From Prolixibacter sp. NT017 (GTDB lineage: Bacteria > Bacteroidota > Bacteroidia > Bacteroidales > Prolixibacteraceae), in the NCBI RefSeq assembly GCF_009617875.1, contig NZ_BLAV01000001.1, positions 4,960,001 through 5,024,000 on the forward strand: 64,000 bases of DNA. Reading direction: 5' to 3'. Below, piece after piece: positions 46,963 to 56,368 of this stretch. Position 1 is the stretch's first letter, and every line of letters begins with the position of its first letter. The translations under genes were made by a program, and so were the position numbers. Below the pieces are notes generated by a model. That model saw nothing but the letters and a program-made list of their open reading frames with translations. It was not told the DNA's origin and made no database searches.

Positions 46963-48117
46963 ATGCAATCCGAAAAAAAATTTGATGAAATCAGGCCTTA
47001 CAGAGACGACGAAGTTGCGGAAGTGATGAAGCGACTGGTCGCTGATCCCATTTTTGATGAGGTGCTGATGACGCTCTATCAAACCCGCGAGCGTGTAGAG
47101 GAGATCAAAGGTGCCCTCCTGTTGACGGATAACGTTGACGATTTTCAGACACGCTTTATGTTGCCGTATCTGGATAAAATCATTGAAAACAGTACCGAAG
47201 GAATTAGCATTGGGGGGCTGGAAAATATCGACCCGAACAAAAGCTATGTTTTTATTTCCAATCACCGCGACATCATTCTCGATGCGGCTTTGATGAATGT
47301 GGAGATTAAAAAAGCCGGCCTGAATACCACGGAAATTGCGATTGGCAGCAACCTACTGATCTATCAGTGGATTACCGATATGGTAAAGCTGAACCGGGCT
47401 TTTGTGGTGAAACGGAATATTCCCGTGAAGCAGATGTTGATGGCTTCTAAAACATTGTCGGAATATATTCGGCATTCGATACAAAACCGCGGCGATTCAG
47501 TCTGGATTGCGCAGCGTGAAGGACGTACCAAAGATGGAAATGACCAGACGCAGGTTTCGGTCCTGAAGATGATGAACATGTCCAATGGGACTGATTTCGA
47601 AACGGGTTTCAGGGAACTGAACCTGGTGCCGCTTTCAATTTCTTATGAGATTGAACCTTGCGGGAATGAAAAGGTGGCCGAGTTGCTGAAGAGACAGAAT
47701 GATCCCGATTTCTCGAAAACGGAGAAAGATGATTTGTGGAGCATGGTGAGTGGTTTGAAAAATCAGAAGGGTCACGTACATTTCGAGTTTGGTAAACCCG
47801 TTGTGGAACCGCTGGCTGATATTGCTAAGATTGGCAATACCAACAAGGCACTTAAGGCGCTTTCGGAATACATTGATGTGGAAATTTACCGGAACTTCAA
47901 GCTTTGGCCGAATAATTATATTGCCTACGATATTTTCTACAAGACACAGAAATATTCTGACCAGTACACTGCAGAGGAAAAGGAGAAATTTCTCGATTTG
48001 ACGCACCAGCGACTCAAACTGGTGAACGAGGATCGCGATGATGCCATGCAACTTTGGCTGGGGATGTATGCCGTGCCTGTTTTCAACCTCGAAAACTGTA
48101 AATGCCAACGGAAATAG
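46963..48117 (+). CDS. PlsC-like glycerol acyltransferase
   Basis: 384-residue acyltransferase of the 1-acyl-glycerol-3-phosphate type. The HX4D motif is NHRDIILD (about residues 99-106) with a GGLENIDPNKSYVFISNHRD context; QREGRTKDG (about 186) is the second family block. It has no membrane segment, unlike PlsC proper, and long flanks. The acyl acceptor is unknown. The HAD gene starts on the base after its stop. Confidence 0.88.
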   Translation: MQSEKKFDEIRPYRDDEVAEVMKRLVADPIFDEVLMTLYQTRERVEEIKGALLLTDNVDDFQTRFMLPYLDKIIENSTEGISIGGLENIDPNKSYVFISNHRDIILDAALMNVEIKKAGLNTTEIAIGSNLLIYQWITDMVKLNRAFVVKRNIPVKQMLMASKTLSEYIRHSIQNRGDSVWIAQREGRTKDGNDQTQVSVLKMMNMSNGTDFETGFRELNLVPLSISYEIEPCGNEKVAELLKRQNDPDFSKTEKDDLWSMVSGLKNQKGHVHFEFGKPVVEPLADIAKIGNTNKALKALSEYIDVEIYRNFKLWPNNYIAYDIFYKTQKYSDQYTAEEKEKFLDLTHQRLKLVNEDRDDAMQLWLGMYAVPVFNLENCKCQRK

Positions 48118-48756
48118 ATGAAGTTTTCGACCATCATCTGGGATTGGAATGGGACTTTGCTTGACGATCTGCATTTGTCGGTCCGAATCATCAATCAGCT
48201 ATTGGCGAAGCGGGCACTGCCTGCACTTTCAACGGATCGCTACCGCGAAGTATTCACCTTTCCTGTAAAAGATTATTACCGCAGAATCGGGTTTGATTTT
48301 GAAAGCGAGCCTTTTGAAATTCCGGCCCGGGAGTTTATCGATATCTACAACCGGGACGTTCCGGATTGCGGATTACAGAATGGCGCAACGGATGTTCTCC
48401 AAATACTTCAATCAAAGAACGTACGGCAGTTGATTCTTTCGGCAATGGAGCAGGAGCCGCTTATCGAAAATGTGAAGCAAAACGACATCTTTCCCTTCTT
48501 CGAAATGATTCGCGGGTTGGACAATCACTATGCTGCATCGAAAATTGACAATGGAAAGCAATTACTTGAAGATGTGGCGGTTTCTCCGGAGAAGGTTCTG
48601 CTGATTGGCGACACGATTCACGACTTCGAAGTAGCGGAAGCCATCGGATGTCATTGCCTTCTGGTTGCCAATGGTCACCAGTCGCACGAAAGACTTGCCG
48701 AAACCGGTTGTGAGGTCATCGATTCTCTGAGCCATGTACCATCCCGTTTTTCCTGA
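48118..48756 (+). CDS. HAD-superfamily phosphatase (phosphoglycolate phosphatase-like)
   Basis: 212 residues with the HAD nucleophile motif DWNGTLLDD (about 9-17), motif II LILSAME (about 106), and motif IV LLIGDTIHDFEVAEAIG (about 161-177). Similar to Gph-type hydrolases. The WDWNGTLLDD start is typical of a Bacteroidota subgroup. It begins immediately after the acyltransferase stop, so translational coupling is likely. Confidence 0.9.
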   Translation: MKFSTIIWDWNGTLLDDLHLSVRIINQLLAKRALPALSTDRYREVFTFPVKDYYRRIGFDFESEPFEIPAREFIDIYNRDVPDCGLQNGATDVLQILQSKNVRQLILSAMEQEPLIENVKQNDIFPFFEMIRGLDNHYAASKIDNGKQLLEDVAVSPEKVLLIGDTIHDFEVAEAIGCHCLLVANGHQSHERLAETGCEVIDSLSHVPSRFS

Positions 48757-48893
48757 CTTTATTCCCTTTGTATTTCTGATATACTCGCTCCCGAAATTGA
48801 ATCTTTTCAGTAAAAAACATTTTTTACTTACGATTTGTAAGTGAATTTTTCGTTACCTCCTTTTTCGAATCCTTTTTTCCTTTGATTAATTTG

Positions 48894-48901
48894 TAGTTTT
48901 G
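48894..48901 (+). promoter_or_regulatory. Predicted -7 box for lysC-lysA
   Basis: TAGTTTTG matches TAnnTTTG, 46 nt before the lysC ATG; the -33 region is T-rich but off consensus. Confidence 0.4.
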
Positions 48902-48947
48902 CTTTTGAAAAATTGCAACAGGTTAAACCGTTAAAGGAGATTGACCA

Positions 48948-50264
48948 ATGAAAGTCTTGAAATTTGGAGGAACCTCGGTCGGTTCCGTTGAAAACATGCG
49001 CGCGGTAATGAAGATTATTGCCGACGGTGAGCGCAAAGTCGTTGTCTTGTCAGCCATGTCGGGAACAACCAACAGCCTGGTAGAAATTTCGGATTATTTA
49101 TATAAACGGAATAAAGAGGCTGCATTGGGTGTAATCAGTGGACTGGAAAAAAAGTATTACAACGTAGTGTATGACCTGTTCGAAAAAAATGAGAATAAGG
49201 AGAAAGGGAAAAAGATACTTGAGACGCATTTCGAGACCTTAAAATCGTTTGCAGTTGGTGATTTTAGCGAAGTCGGTGAGCGGACTATTCTGGCTCAGGG
49301 TGAGCTGCTTTCTACCAATTTGTTCACCGTGCTGATGCAGGAGAATGGTTACAATGCCTACTGCCTGCAGGCACTCGATTTCATGAAGATTGACAAGGAC
49401 AAATCTCCGGATAGTGCCTATATCCGAACGCATCTGGCCGAGCTGATGGAGAATTCTCCCAAGGCTGATTATTACATTACCCAAGGGTTCATTTGCCAAA
49501 ATCCGGAAGGAGAAATTGACAATCTGCAACGAGGTGGTTCCGATTACTCGGCCACTTTGATTGGCGCTGCTATTAAAAGTGAAGAGGTTCAGATTTGGAC
49601 AGATATTGACGGATTCCATAATAATGATCCACGTGTTGTCGATAAAACGCACCGCGTTGATTTTTTATCGTTTAACGAGGCTGCTGAGTTGGCTTATTTT
49701 GGAGCTAAGATTTTGCATCCGCAGACCATTCATCCGGCGAAGATTAACAACATTCCGGTTCGCCTGAAAAACACCATGGCGCCCGATAGCCAGGGAACTT
49801 TAATTACGGCAGAGTCGAGCGGTCCCGGAATTAAAGCGGTGGCTGCCAAGGATGGAATCACCGCGATTAAAATTCGCTCGGGACGAATGCTGAATGCCTA
49901 CGGTTTCCTGAAGAACGTTTTTGAGATCTTTGAGTTCTTCAAGACGCCGATCGATATGATTACTACTTCGGAGGTAGCTGTTTCACTGACCATCGATAAC
50001 GATCACCATCTGCCGGAAATTCTGAGAGAGTTGAGGGAATACGGCGAAGTGATTGTCGACGAGAAACAAACCATAGTTTGTATTGTTGGAGACATTGTGG
50101 CTGGCGAAAAGGGATATGCTGCACGCTTGTTTAACGCGCTGGAGGGAATTCCCGTTAGGATGATTTCTTACGGCGGAAGCCGCCATAATATTTCGGTGCT
50201 TGTCAACACCCGCGACAAACAAGCGACCCTGGAAGCACTTAGTTATAAAGTATTAAACGCATAA
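48948..50264 (+). CDS. lysC: Aspartate kinase
   Basis: Commits aspartate to lysine, threonine and methionine synthesis. The 438-residue monofunctional enzyme opens with KFGGTSVGS (4-12), has QRGGSDYSATL (about 193-203) and an FNEAAELAYFGAKILHP block (about 242-258), then two ACT domains (about 300-438) for feedback control. No homoserine dehydrogenase is fused. Followed by lysA 6 nt later. Confidence 0.96.
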   Translation: MKVLKFGGTSVGSVENMRAVMKIIADGERKVVVLSAMSGTTNSLVEISDYLYKRNKEAALGVISGLEKKYYNVVYDLFEKNENKEKGKKILETHFETLKSFAVGDFSEVGERTILAQGELLSTNLFTVLMQENGYNAYCLQALDFMKIDKDKSPDSAYIRTHLAELMENSPKADYYITQGFICQNPEGEIDNLQRGGSDYSATLIGAAIKSEEVQIWTDIDGFHNNDPRVVDKTHRVDFLSFNEAAELAYFGAKILHPQTIHPAKINNIPVRLKNTMAPDSQGTLITAESSGPGIKAVAAKDGITAIKIRSGRMLNAYGFLKNVFEIFEFFKTPIDMITTSEVAVSLTIDNDHHLPEILRELREYGEVIVDEKQTIVCIVGDIVAGEKGYAARLFNALEGIPVRMISYGGSRHNISVLVNTRDKQATLEALSYKVLNA

Positions 50265-50270
50265 TATTCG

Positions 50271-51431
50271 ATGATAGATAACCGGTTTATTGAGAAATTC
50301 AAGGCACTTGAAACGCCTTTCTATTTTTATGATTTTGATTTGTTGCGCCGGACCCTCGACGAAGTAAAACAGGAGAGCAGTAAGTATGGATACATCGTGC
50401 ATTATGCAGTGAAAGCGAATGCAAACGATGCTTTACTGAAAGTAATCCGCGATGCAGGCATGGGAGCCGATTGTGTGAGTGGCAACGAGGTTGCCAAAGC
50501 AATTGAAATTGGTATTCCCCGCGAAAAAGTGGCTTTTGCCGGTGTTGGGAAGAGCGACAAGGAGATTCGTACTGCGCTCGAAAACGATATTTTCAGCTTC
50601 AACTGCGAGTCAATTCCGGAAATTGAGGTGATTGATGAGTTGGCTGGAGAAGCCGGCAAAGTAGCGCCGGTGGCCATCCGCATCAACCCCGATGTGGACC
50701 CGCAAACGCATGAATACATCACAACCGGATTGAAAGACAATAAATTCGGAATTAACCACTGGGATTTTGATGAAGTGGGGCGCCGGCTTCGTTCGTTAAA
50801 AAATATCCGGTTAACGGGAATACATTTCCACATTGGTTCACAAATTACCGATATCTCGGTGTTCGAGCAGCTTTCGCTGAAAGTGAATAAAATTCAGGAG
50901 TGGTTCGTAGAAAACGGATTTCACCTGGAACATATTAATGTGGGGGGTGGCTTAGGCATCAATTATGAAAATCCCGAAAAAGAGCCGATTCCGGATTTCA
51001 AATCCTACTTCAAGGCTTTCCACGACAACCTGGAGTTGCAACCGGGCCAACAACTTCATTTCGAGTTGGGGCGCTCGCTGGTAGCACAATGCGGACATTT
51101 AATTTCCAGGGTACTTTACGTGAAGAAAGGGCTCGAAACCCAGTTTATGATTCTGGATGCCGGAATGACAGAGTTGATTCGTCCGGCTTTGTATAAAGCA
51201 AACCATAAAGCCACGAACCTGACTTCGAATGGAGAGTTGGTGAAATACGATGTGGTGGGCCCGATTTGTGAATCGTCTGATACATTTTCGCGCGGAACGC
51301 TCATGCCGGTGGCAAAAAGAGGCGATTTAGTAGCATTGCATTCTGCCGGAGCATACGGAGAATCGATGGCTTCGACCTACAACATGCGTGACATGGTGAA
51401 AAGCTATAATTCAGACGAATTGTCGAAATAA
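50271..51431 (+). CDS. lysA: Diaminopimelate decarboxylase
   Basis: Last step of lysine synthesis, PLP-dependent. The 386 residues contain the PLP lysine in HYAVKANAN (about 44-52), HFHIGSQI (about 185-192), NVGGGLGI (about 224-231) and GPICESSDTF with GAYGESMASTYN at the C-terminus. Follows lysC by 6 nt: a two-gene lysine module ending in a terminator. Confidence 0.97.
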   Translation: MIDNRFIEKFKALETPFYFYDFDLLRRTLDEVKQESSKYGYIVHYAVKANANDALLKVIRDAGMGADCVSGNEVAKAIEIGIPREKVAFAGVGKSDKEIRTALENDIFSFNCESIPEIEVIDELAGEAGKVAPVAIRINPDVDPQTHEYITTGLKDNKFGINHWDFDEVGRRLRSLKNIRLTGIHFHIGSQITDISVFEQLSLKVNKIQEWFVENGFHLEHINVGGGLGINYENPEKEPIPDFKSYFKAFHDNLELQPGQQLHFELGRSLVAQCGHLISRVLYVKKGLETQFMILDAGMTELIRPALYKANHKATNLTSNGELVKYDVVGPICESSDTFSRGTLMPVAKRGDLVALHSAGAYGESMASTYNMRDMVKSYNSDELSK

Positions 51432-51450
51432 GAAACTAACATGAATAAGA

Positions 51451-51483
51451 AAAGCCGGCTTTGTTAACAAGGCCGGCTTTTTT
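51451..51483. terminator. Bidirectional terminator between lysA and dps
   Basis: Stem AAAGCCGGC/GCCGGCTTT (51451-51459 with 51472-51480) and a T-run on the plus strand; A-rich flank on the other side serves the convergent dps gene. Confidence 0.8.
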
Positions 51484-51502
51484 ATTTTGAGCATTGATAT
51501 TT

Positions 51503-51994
51503 TTAACTCAGAATTTTGTCGCCAAGAAATGATGAGTACATCCAAACCAGTTTTTCCTGCTCGCGGATGTAATCGCTCATCAAAGCGTTGGTACCTTCAT
51601 CGCCGGCTTCGTCCGAGTCAGCGAGAATTTCCCGTTGCAATTCGATAATTACTTTAAAAGCGTTCAGGATTTCGGCAACGCTTTGGTTTCCATCAGAAAT
51701 ATCGGTTACCTCTTTTACCGTGCTGTTTTTCAGGAAGTCAGTGTAGCTATGAAACGGAGTATTCCCGAGTGTCAGAATTCGCTCTGCGATTTCATCGTTC
51801 TTCAGTTGTAAATCATTGTACAATTCTTCAAACTTAATGTGAAGTTCGAAGAATTTGTCGCCTTTGATGTTCCAGTGAAACCCTCTGACATTGATATAAA
51901 ATACCTGGTAGTTGGCCAGAAGTTGATTCAGTTTTGCTGAAAGATTTTCGGCTTTCTCTACGTCTAATCCAATTGCATTTAGGTTCATATTCAT
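51503..51994 (-). CDS. dps: Dps-family ferritin-like DNA-protection protein
   Basis: 163-residue mini-ferritin that oxidises and stores iron and may bind DNA. The ferroxidase residues are in VRGFHWNIKGDKFFELHIKFEELYND (about 38-63), the Dps signature with two His and Asp/Glu. Starts MNMNLN. No Lys-rich DNA-binding tail is visible. Convergent with lysA. Confidence 0.95.
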   Translation of the reverse strand: MNMNLNAIGLDVEKAENLSAKLNQLLANYQVFYINVRGFHWNIKGDKFFELHIKFEELYNDLQLKNDEIAERILTLGNTPFHSYTDFLKNSTVKEVTDISDGNQSVAEILNAFKVIIELQREILADSDEAGDEGTNALMSDYIREQEKLVWMYSSFLGDKILS

Positions 51995-52073
51995 AACGTT
52001 TTCGATTTAAAATGATTAATAATGAGTTTTCTCCTCTGGTTAGTCATGGAGGTGTAGGAAAAGTTTATTTCTC

Positions 52074-52685
52074 TTATGTATGATGCATCCAGGCATTGAG
52101 GCCCTGCATAATCATATCGATTGAAATTGTTCCGATGACCAATGCAGTTATTCTACCGGAAATATCAAAATACCGTTCGATCAGTTCCTCGTTCTTGGGT
52201 TGAATGTAATCGTGCAGTCTCTTTAGCAAAATCATGATGGAAACCGAAACGGCAATAGCAATGGCGATGGACAAAACTGAGTCGATCCTGTCCAAATGTT
52301 CACCAATAACGACACTGTAACTGATGGTTCCCGGTCCAATCAGGATGGGCATCGCGATAGCACCGGCTACATATTTCGACTCTCCCCGCAGACCTTCAAT
52401 GGCTGTTCCACCTTTGAACACAAACTGCAGTCCAATGAGCAGAAAGACGATCCCGCCAAATATCTGGAATGATGCGAAGTTGGCATGAATGACATCCGAG
52501 AAAATGACGTCTCCAAGCAGTGCAAATACGATGAAAACAAATGTGCTGATGATACCTGCCCGAATCAATACATTCCGGAAACGAGCCATTGATAGTTTTC
52601 GCATGATGTCTATTAAATAGACAATTACCAGAAAAGGGTTCAGCAGGATGAGCAGAAATGTTGAGTACTTAAGAATCTCAGTCAT
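52074..52685 (-). CDS. MarC-family membrane protein
   Basis: 203 residues with six hydrophobic segments and MarC-family motifs: LLILLNPFLVI (about 11-21), FQIFGGIVFLLIGL, and AIAMPILIGPGTISYSVVI (about 113-131). Function unknown; the old link to multiple antibiotic resistance was withdrawn. It may be expressed together with dps (79 nt apart), though that is not proven. Confidence 0.88.
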   Translation of the reverse strand: MTEILKYSTFLLILLNPFLVIVYLIDIMRKLSMARFRNVLIRAGIISTFVFIVFALLGDVIFSDVIHANFASFQIFGGIVFLLIGLQFVFKGGTAIEGLRGESKYVAGAIAMPILIGPGTISYSVVIGEHLDRIDSVLSIAIAIAVSVSIMILLKRLHDYIQPKNEELIERYFDISGRITALVIGTISIDMIMQGLNAWMHHT

Positions 52686-52895
52686 TGGAATAGTGAATCT
52701 TTTAAAATTTACTGATGAACAACCGACAAGAGATTGGGGATTTTGGTGCCCCGGCCGGCTAAATATGTAGTCTCTATTTAAACATACAATCTCATCTCAT
52801 AATTGTTTTGTTTAATTGAAGGCAAAGTTCAGGATGGTAGTAATGCTAAGAAATTGTTAATTGGGGATTTATACTTCACTCTTTCTTATTTTAAA

Positions 52896-52926
52896 TTTGT
52901 CTAATTAATAATAAGCTTTAATTTTG
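52896..52926 (+). promoter_or_regulatory. Strong Bacteroidota promoter upstream of a structured RNA
   Basis: TTTG (52896-52899), exactly 19 nt, then TAATTTTG (52919-52926): a full match to the TTTG-N19-TAnnTTTG consensus, the best promoter in the window. It faces away from marC, with no ORF before the terminator at 53079. Confidence 0.7.
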
Positions 52927-52931
52927 TCCGT

Positions 52932-53103
52932 CGATAACATGATGAGGTAATGAATCTCTATATCTCTCCCGAGCTGATTAAGCGGGTAGTTGTCGTAGCT
53001 AGTTGTTTAACAGACTGGTTTTGGAGAGAGTAGTTTCGCCACAAGAGATGACATTAGTCTAATAATCGTAAGTCAAAAAGCCCTTCGCCAGAGGGCTTTT
53101 TTT
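52932..53103 (+). ncRNA. Candidate structured ncRNA (6S-like)
   Basis: An interval of about 170 nt from a consensus promoter to an intrinsic terminator, with no ORF. Pairings seen directly form one long rod: CGAT 52932-52935 with ATCG 53065-53068; AATG(A)ATCTC 52949-52958 with GAGAT(GA)CATT 53045-53055; TCTCTCC 52963-52969 with GGAGAGA 53023-53029; CTG(A)TTAA 52974-52981 with TTAACAG 53007-53013. A rod broken by internal loops, about 180 nt long and alone between genes, is what 6S RNA (ssrS, Rfam 6S or 6S-Flavo) looks like, but the family assignment is my inference. Confidence 0.55.
53079..53103 (+). terminator. Terminator of the candidate ncRNA
   Basis: Stem AGCCCT/AGGGCT (53079-53084 with 53092-53097), 7-nt loop and seven Ts. 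Confidence 0.8.
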
Positions 53104-53174
53104 GTGCCCTTTTTCGAACGGAAACAGGAGGATTGCGTAAATTACCCTTTCATAAATCAGTTCACTGTAGTATC

Positions 53175-54725
53175 ATGAGCAGTAAAAAAGAGAATATTCT
53201 TTTCGGGTGGATGATTGCCGTTTTTGCCCTGACAACTGTTGTTATCCATTTGTTGACCGCTTATAGTTATGAGTTGCATCGCGATGGGATGCTGTACTTT
53301 GCCATGGGAGATCATCCGGCAACAGGATACATATCAACGCCGCCACTTATAGGTATAATTTCTTTCATAATACGATACACAGCGGGGTATTCTGTTTTCG
53401 CGATTAAGCTGGTGCCTGCTCTTTTGGGGGCTGCTTCACTGGTGACTATCGGATTTTTGGTGCGGGAAATGGGGGGACGATTGCTGGCCGTTTTTATTGC
53501 CGAAATGACTTACCTCACGTCATTGGTATTTCTTCGTTCGAACGCGCTGTTTCAGCCGGTTTCTTTCGACGAATATTTCTGGCTGCTGACTTCTTATCTC
53601 TTCATTCGGTTAATCAATCGAAACGAAGAGCAGTTGTGGCCCTGGATTGGTTTTGTTGTAGGAATTGGTTTTCTGGCTAAATACTCCATCTCGTTTCTGG
53701 TACTTGCCTGGGGAATTTCCCTTTTGTTGAGTCCATATCGAAAACTGCTCTGGAGTAAACAGCTGATATTGGGAATTCTAATTGGCTTTGTGATGATACT
53801 TCCCAACCTTATCTGGCAATACGAGCACGACTGGCCGGTTGTCCATCATATGGTCGAACTGCAGCGCACGCAGTTGGTGAATGTGACGTTGTCGGGATTT
53901 TTATCGTCGCAGCTGTTGTTTCATTTCACGTCATTCTGGGTATGGATAGTTGGATTCCTGGTTTTGCTATTTGCCCGGAAAGAGAGGAAGTTCCGCCCGG
54001 TAGCTGTTACCTTTTTATTGGTATTGCTTATCCTGATTCTGTCACGAGGAAAGTCTTATTATACGCTGGGAGCTTACCCGATGCTGTTTGCTGCCGGTGG
54101 TTATGTAATGGAAAAATACCTGACGGGAAAATGGAGATGGATAAATTTTGCATTGCCTGTTCTATCGGTTTTGATACTGATTCCGATTCTGCCGCTGGCG
54201 CTTCCCGTTCTTCCGATTAATAAAATGGCGGCTTATTGCCAATCCGCAATTAAGGTGGCAGGCCCGGGTATTATCACCTGGGAGGATGGCAAAGTGCATA
54301 ATATTCCGCAAGACTATGCCGATATGACTGGCTGGAGCGAGCTGGCCAGGCTGACTGCTAAGGCTTATCATGAACTGACTCCGGAGCAACAAGCTAATTG
54401 CCATATTTTTGCGGAAAATTATGGCGAGGCGGGTGCTGTTCATTTTTACGGACATGCTTATGACCTCCCCGAACCGATTAGTTTCGATGATAGTTACTTG
54501 TTGTGGGCTCCTGATTCTCTCGGAAACGGAGCGTTTATTTATATCAATGACGAAGTGGGTGATATTGATAAGTTATTCAACTCTTATCGGGAAATTGGAG
54601 AAATTCATGATGTCAACTTCCGTGAAAACGGCCTGAAGGTTTTTTTATGTGCCGATCCGAAACCGGGAGCCCAATCATTTTATGCCGCTAAAGCTGATGA
54701 ATTAAAAAGTATGTATCGTCGTTGA
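53175..54725 (+). CDS. GT39/ArnT-like glycosyltransferase
   Basis: 516-residue polytopic inner-membrane protein with about eleven membrane segments and the GT39 opening loop ELHRDGMLYFAMGDHPATGYISTPPLIG (about 33-60), which carries the catalytic acidic residues. A soluble C-terminal part (about 380-516) follows. The family uses lipid-linked sugars to modify lipid A, proteins or glycans; the acceptor is unknown here. The ATG at 53175 is preferred to a TTG at 53133. Converges on cls with 11 nt between stops. Confidence 0.88.
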   Translation: MSSKKENILFGWMIAVFALTTVVIHLLTAYSYELHRDGMLYFAMGDHPATGYISTPPLIGIISFIIRYTAGYSVFAIKLVPALLGAASLVTIGFLVREMGGRLLAVFIAEMTYLTSLVFLRSNALFQPVSFDEYFWLLTSYLFIRLINRNEEQLWPWIGFVVGIGFLAKYSISFLVLAWGISLLLSPYRKLLWSKQLILGILIGFVMILPNLIWQYEHDWPVVHHMVELQRTQLVNVTLSGFLSSQLLFHFTSFWVWIVGFLVLLFARKERKFRPVAVTFLLVLLILILSRGKSYYTLGAYPMLFAAGGYVMEKYLTGKWRWINFALPVLSVLILIPILPLALPVLPINKMAAYCQSAIKVAGPGIITWEDGKVHNIPQDYADMTGWSELARLTAKAYHELTPEQQANCHIFAENYGEAGAVHFYGHAYDLPEPISFDDSYLLWAPDSLGNGAFIYINDEVGDIDKLFNSYREIGEIHDVNFRENGLKVFLCADPKPGAQSFYAAKADELKSMYRR

Positions 54726-54736
54726 GTGAATTTGTG

Positions 54737-56194
54737 TTACAATAACGGAGCAATCAGGCGGGCCATCGAGCCAATCAGCTTTTGAGCAATAGGCCGGTCT
54801 TCCCATTCGGTAAGCGATAACCGATAGGAGTCTTCTAAATCCTTCTCAAAGTCGGCTTTTATTTTTCCAGCTACTTCTTCGTCTATAATGATGGCGTTGA
54901 CTTCGGCATTGGAGTCGAAACTGCGGTAATCCATGTTGGCGGTTCCAACGGAGGCCACTTCTCCATCGACGATAATGGTCTTGGCATGAAGCATACCTTT
55001 CTGGTACAGATGGATTTCTACATCGCTTTCAATAAGCTCGCCCAGGTAGGTGTAACTTGCCGCCGAAACAATAAATGAATCACTTTCCTGAGGTAGCATA
55101 AGTACAACCCGTATTCCCGATTTGGCAGTTGTTTTCAGCGCGGTAATAATGCTTTCATTCGGAATGAAATATGGCGTCGCAATGAATAATTCTTTCTGCG
55201 CAAGCGAGATGAGCTGGAAGTAAGTCTCCATGATGTTTGGACTATCCGAATCCGGTTCGCTGCCCACAATCAGGGTTGGAGACGTGCCTTCGTTATTTTC
55301 GGGTGGGAAGTATGGAGGACCGATATTCAGCGCAATGTTGCGAACAAAGTACCAGTCAAGGAAGAATAGAAGCTGCAGAGAGTAGCAGGCATCGCCTTCA
55401 ATCATGCAATGAACATCACGCCACATCTTTGGGCGTTTCGGCCATTTTCGCTTACCATTTACATAATTGTCTGCGAGGTTGATGCCACCGGTGAAGGCGG
55501 TTTTCCCATCGATGACGACAATTTTCCGGTGAGTACGGAAATTTAGTCGGTTGGCAAAGCGCGGAAACAGTACCGAGTTGTATTCGCCGGTTTGAACGCC
55601 CGCTTTTGCAAGGCGTCTGAGGGTTTTGTTTTTTAGCTTCCGGCTGCCGTAACCATCGTAAATCAAACGGACTTCCACCCCTTCGCGGGCTTTCTGTTCC
55701 AGAATCTCGCAAACGCGATTAAATATTTTTCCCTCGGTAATGATATAGTATTCAATGTGAATATGGTGCTTTGCCGTCTGCAACTTTTCAAACAGCACAG
55801 GATATTTTTCTTCGCCGTTATTCAGAATGGTGATGGTATTCTGTAAGAAGAGCGGAGCAAAACTGTTTCGCCATGATAGGAAAGGAATCCGCCACTTGTC
55901 CTGGAGCAATTCAACCAGGTCGGATTTGCTTTTCGACAGGAAATCGGCGTAATATCGACTCCATGCCTGCAACAGTTTTTGGTCGGCAATTGCTTTGCGC
56001 GAAAAGAGTTTTCTTTTTCGTGTATCGACACCGAAAAACAGATAAATGATAATGCCTAAAACGGGTAGCAAAACCAGCACAAGTAAGTACGACTGAGTCT
56101 TCAGCGGATGCTTATTTCTCAGCAGAATCGAAAAGAAAAAGACGATAACGATTAAATAGTACAGAATCGTTAGATATGGTAATACTCCCGTCAT
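54737..56194 (-). CDS. cls: Cardiolipin synthase
   Basis: Condenses two phosphatidylglycerols. The 485-residue protein has two N-terminal membrane segments (about 5-25 and 35-53) and two HKD motifs: HRKIVVIDGKTAFTGGIN (about 221) and HAKTIIVDGEVASVGTANMDYRSF (about 401). This is the bacterial ClsA type of PLD superfamily enzyme. Confidence 0.95.
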   Translation of the reverse strand: MTGVLPYLTILYYLIVIVFFFSILLRNKHPLKTQSYLLVLVLLPVLGIIIYLFFGVDTRKRKLFSRKAIADQKLLQAWSRYYADFLSKSKSDLVELLQDKWRIPFLSWRNSFAPLFLQNTITILNNGEEKYPVLFEKLQTAKHHIHIEYYIITEGKIFNRVCEILEQKAREGVEVRLIYDGYGSRKLKNKTLRRLAKAGVQTGEYNSVLFPRFANRLNFRTHRKIVVIDGKTAFTGGINLADNYVNGKRKWPKRPKMWRDVHCMIEGDACYSLQLLFFLDWYFVRNIALNIGPPYFPPENNEGTSPTLIVGSEPDSDSPNIMETYFQLISLAQKELFIATPYFIPNESIITALKTTAKSGIRVVLMLPQESDSFIVSAASYTYLGELIESDVEIHLYQKGMLHAKTIIVDGEVASVGTANMDYRSFDSNAEVNAIIIDEEVAGKIKADFEKDLEDSYRLSLTEWEDRPIAQKLIGSMARLIAPLL

Positions 56195-56368
56195 TCACGT
56201 GTTTGATGTTGGTCGTCTCCATAAAGATAACAGGAATTGGTTCAGGATAGGTTCGTTTCTGTTAAAGAAATCGATGTAAAAAATGACCTGTGGATAAAAA
56301 TGTGTTCTCGGAAATGAAAATGCCGCATCGAATGACACGGCATGAACCATAGGGTATTTGATTATCTT

